From Micromonospora sp. WMMD882 (lineage in GTDB: Bacteria; Actinomycetota; Actinomycetes; Mycobacteriales; Micromonosporaceae), in the NCBI RefSeq assembly GCF_027497255.1, contig NZ_CP114903.1:5084001-5148000 (forward strand): a stretch of 64,000 bases of DNA. The letters run 5' to 3'. Shown one piece after another: positions 62,743 through 64,000 of the stretch (position 1 is the first letter of the stretch; every line of letters begins with the position of its first letter). The notes beneath the pieces were generated by a model. That model worked only from the letters and a program-made list of their open reading frames with translations, ran no database searches and was not told the DNA's origin. Position numbers and translations under genes: made by a program.

Positions 62743-62761
62743 CTTCGGACCGAAGTAGTGT
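62743..62761 (+). promoter_or_regulatory. Palindrome and -10 box upstream of dacB
   Basis: CTTCGG-A-CCGAAG (62743-62755) is a perfect 6-bp inverted repeat directly followed by TAGTGT (62756-62761), a candidate -10 box giving a leader of about 29 nt for the carboxypeptidase gene. Confidence 0.45.
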
Positions 62762-62796
62762 CGCCCAAGCCGTTTTCAGTGGGGGAGGAGGGGGCT

Positions 62797-64000
62797 GTGG
62801 GGAGGGAAGACTCACACTACCGCCCGGAGGGCGACCGCGCGTCGGGGAAACCCGCGCCGGTCACCGGGCGGGTGGTGGTGCCCGGCGCGCAGGGGCCGGG
62901 GAGGACGCCGGGGGTCACCGGGGAACCACCGCGCCAGGTCGGGTCGTCGGGCGGGCAGCCTCCGCCGCCGGTCTACCGTCCGCCGGCGCGTGCCGGCCAG
63001 CCGGGCGGCCCGGACGCCGCGCCGCCATCCGGCGAGCCGACCGCGCCCACCGCTGCGTCCGGCCGTGAGTTCTTCGCCGCGGAGCCGCCGCCGGCGGCGA
63101 CGCCCCCGGACGAGCCGGTCACGCCGGCCCCCCGACGCCGGCGGACCCTGCTGGTCGCCCTGGCCGGCGTGCTGCTGGTGATCGCGGGCGCCGGGCTGGT
63201 GGTGGTCCGGCCCGGCCCGGTCGCCGGCTGGCTCGGCGACGACGACACCGGCCGCGCCGCCCCCCGACCGTCGGAGCCCGCGCCCGTGCCGGTGCTGGCC
63301 GGGCCGTCCACGGCGGTTCCCGTGCCCACCCCCGCCGGCCTGGCCGCCGCCCTGGACCCACTGCTGCGGGCGGCCGCCCTGGGCAGCCGGGTCAACGTCT
63401 CGGTGACCGACGTCGGCACCGGTCAGGAGCTGTACGGCCGGGGCGCGGACGACGCCACCGTCCCGGCCTCGGTCACCAAGCTGGTCACCGGGGTGACCGT
63501 GCTGGCCGCGCGCGGCCCGGCGTACCGGATCGCCACCCGGGCGGTGGCCGGGGCGGCCCCCGGCGAGGTGGTGATCGTCGGTGGCGGTGACCCGACGCTG
63601 GCCGTCGACGGCAACGGCTACTACCCCGGCGCGGCCCGCCTGGACGACCTCGCCGGGCAGGTCCGGCAGGCGCTCGGCGGGGTGGCCCCGACCAGGGTGA
63701 CGGTCGACTCCACGCTCTTCCCCGGCCCGGTCTTCGAGCCCGGCTGGGACGCCGACATCCCCACCGGCGGGTACGGCGGCGCGGTCACCGCGCTGATGAC
63801 CGACGGCGCCCGGCGGGACCCGGACGCCGGCCCGAAGGCGGCGGCCCGTTTCCCGGACCCCGACCTGGCGGCCGGGCGGGCGTTCGCCCGGCTGCTCGGC
63901 GTGCCGGCGGACGCCAAGGTGACCCGGGGCGCCGCCCCGGCCGGCGCCGCCGGCGCCAGCCCCGGCGCGGCCCCCGCCCCCGGCGTCGAGCTGGGTCGGG
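62797..64000 (+). CDS. dacB: D-Ala-D-Ala carboxypeptidase (PBP4/DacB, S13), 3' end missing
   Basis: The first 401 codons of a peptidoglycan DD-carboxypeptidase/endopeptidase that trims cross-linking peptides outside the membrane. A long Pro/Gly-rich cytoplasmic N-terminus (about 1-110) is followed by basic PRRRR, one transmembrane helix (about 117-137) and the S13 catalytic domain. Active-site S225-V-T-K228 is in PASVTKLVT; the VGGGDPTL segment is typical. The SxN and KTG motifs lie beyond the window. GTG 62797 has a strong GGGGGAGGAG RBS. The reading frame is open at position 64000. Confidence 0.92.
   Translation, partial: MGREDSHYRPEGDRASGKPAPVTGRVVVPGAQGPGRTPGVTGEPPRQVGSSGGQPPPPVYRPPARAGQPGGPDAAPPSGEPTAPTAASGREFFAAEPPPAATPPDEPVTPAPRRRRTLLVALAGVLLVIAGAGLVVVRPGPVAGWLGDDDTGRAAPRPSEPAPVPVLAGPSTAVPVPTPAGLAAALDPLLRAAALGSRVNVSVTDVGTGQELYGRGADDATVPASVTKLVTGVTVLAARGPAYRIATRAVAGAAPGEVVIVGGGDPTLAVDGNGYYPGAARLDDLAGQVRQALGGVAPTRVTVDSTLFPGPVFEPGWDADIPTGGYGGAVTALMTDGARRDPDAGPKAAARFPDPDLAAGRAFARLLGVPADAKVTRGAAPAGAAGASPGAAPAPGVELGR

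Overview
The window is very GC-rich chromosomal DNA from an actinomycete. Gene content (a WhiB4/WblA-type regulator, actinobacterial Crp, MarP-like protease, type VII secretion genes, a CBM2-linked glycoside hydrolase, a cbiZ-type gene) and many starts that look leaderless (TANNNT placed 6-8 nt before ATG/GTG) fit Micromonosporaceae, probably Micromonospora or a close relative. The family call is an inference, not a database match. No prophage, integrase, transposase, CRISPR array or rRNA was seen; one tRNA (Pro, CGG) is present.

Left part (1-11.4 kb): asd, a GAF-GAF-GGDEF diguanylate cyclase, an unrecognised 66-residue ORF, a secreted 5'-nucleotidase, an FAD monooxygenase, a secreted CBM2-GH30 xylanase behind a LacI-type operator, tRNA-Pro, and a metallophosphoesterase/YqeY pair read from a 25-bp divergent spacer. 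Then follows a block whose order and strands match, from memory, Mycobacterium tuberculosis Rv3682 down to Rv3671c: ponA2-like PBP, whiB4/wblA, two ArsA-like ATPases, a 51-residue DUF4177 protein, RidA and an MBL hydrolase (11.5-20 kb), resuming with crp, nth, a TlpA-like lipoprotein, a NUDIX CoA pyrophosphatase and marP (47.5-53.9 kb).

The two halves of that block are separated by about 27 kb of accessory genes: a soluble-adenylyl-cyclase-like protein (cyclase, ATPase, TPR), a Ser/Thr kinase, a secreted tripeptidyl-aminopeptidase-like hydrolase, a five-gene TetR/AtuA/carboxylase/acyl-CoA dehydrogenase operon with an acyclic-terpene-utilisation (Atu) flavour, and two giant secreted proteins, a FG-GAP/LamG protein and an Rhs/YD-repeat protein with a variable C-terminal tail of possible toxin type, followed by two small membrane proteins.

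Right part (54-64 kb): a reduced type VII secretion locus (mycP, eccC, eccD and an unknown membrane-anchored protein, with no WXG100, eccB or eccE gene), inorganic pyrophosphatase, and the start of a D-Ala-D-Ala carboxypeptidase (PBP4/DacB) that runs off the window.

The most unusual things seen are: a 63-bp repeat family with one copy on the stop codon of the cyclase gene and another inside the atuA-like reading frame; a 25-bp divergent spacer with two oppositely directed -10 boxes sharing one TA; tandem perfect palindromes between the two giant secreted genes; short duplications of gene ends; and a class IIIb (Lys/Thr) cyclase with the domain order of mammalian soluble adenylyl cyclase.
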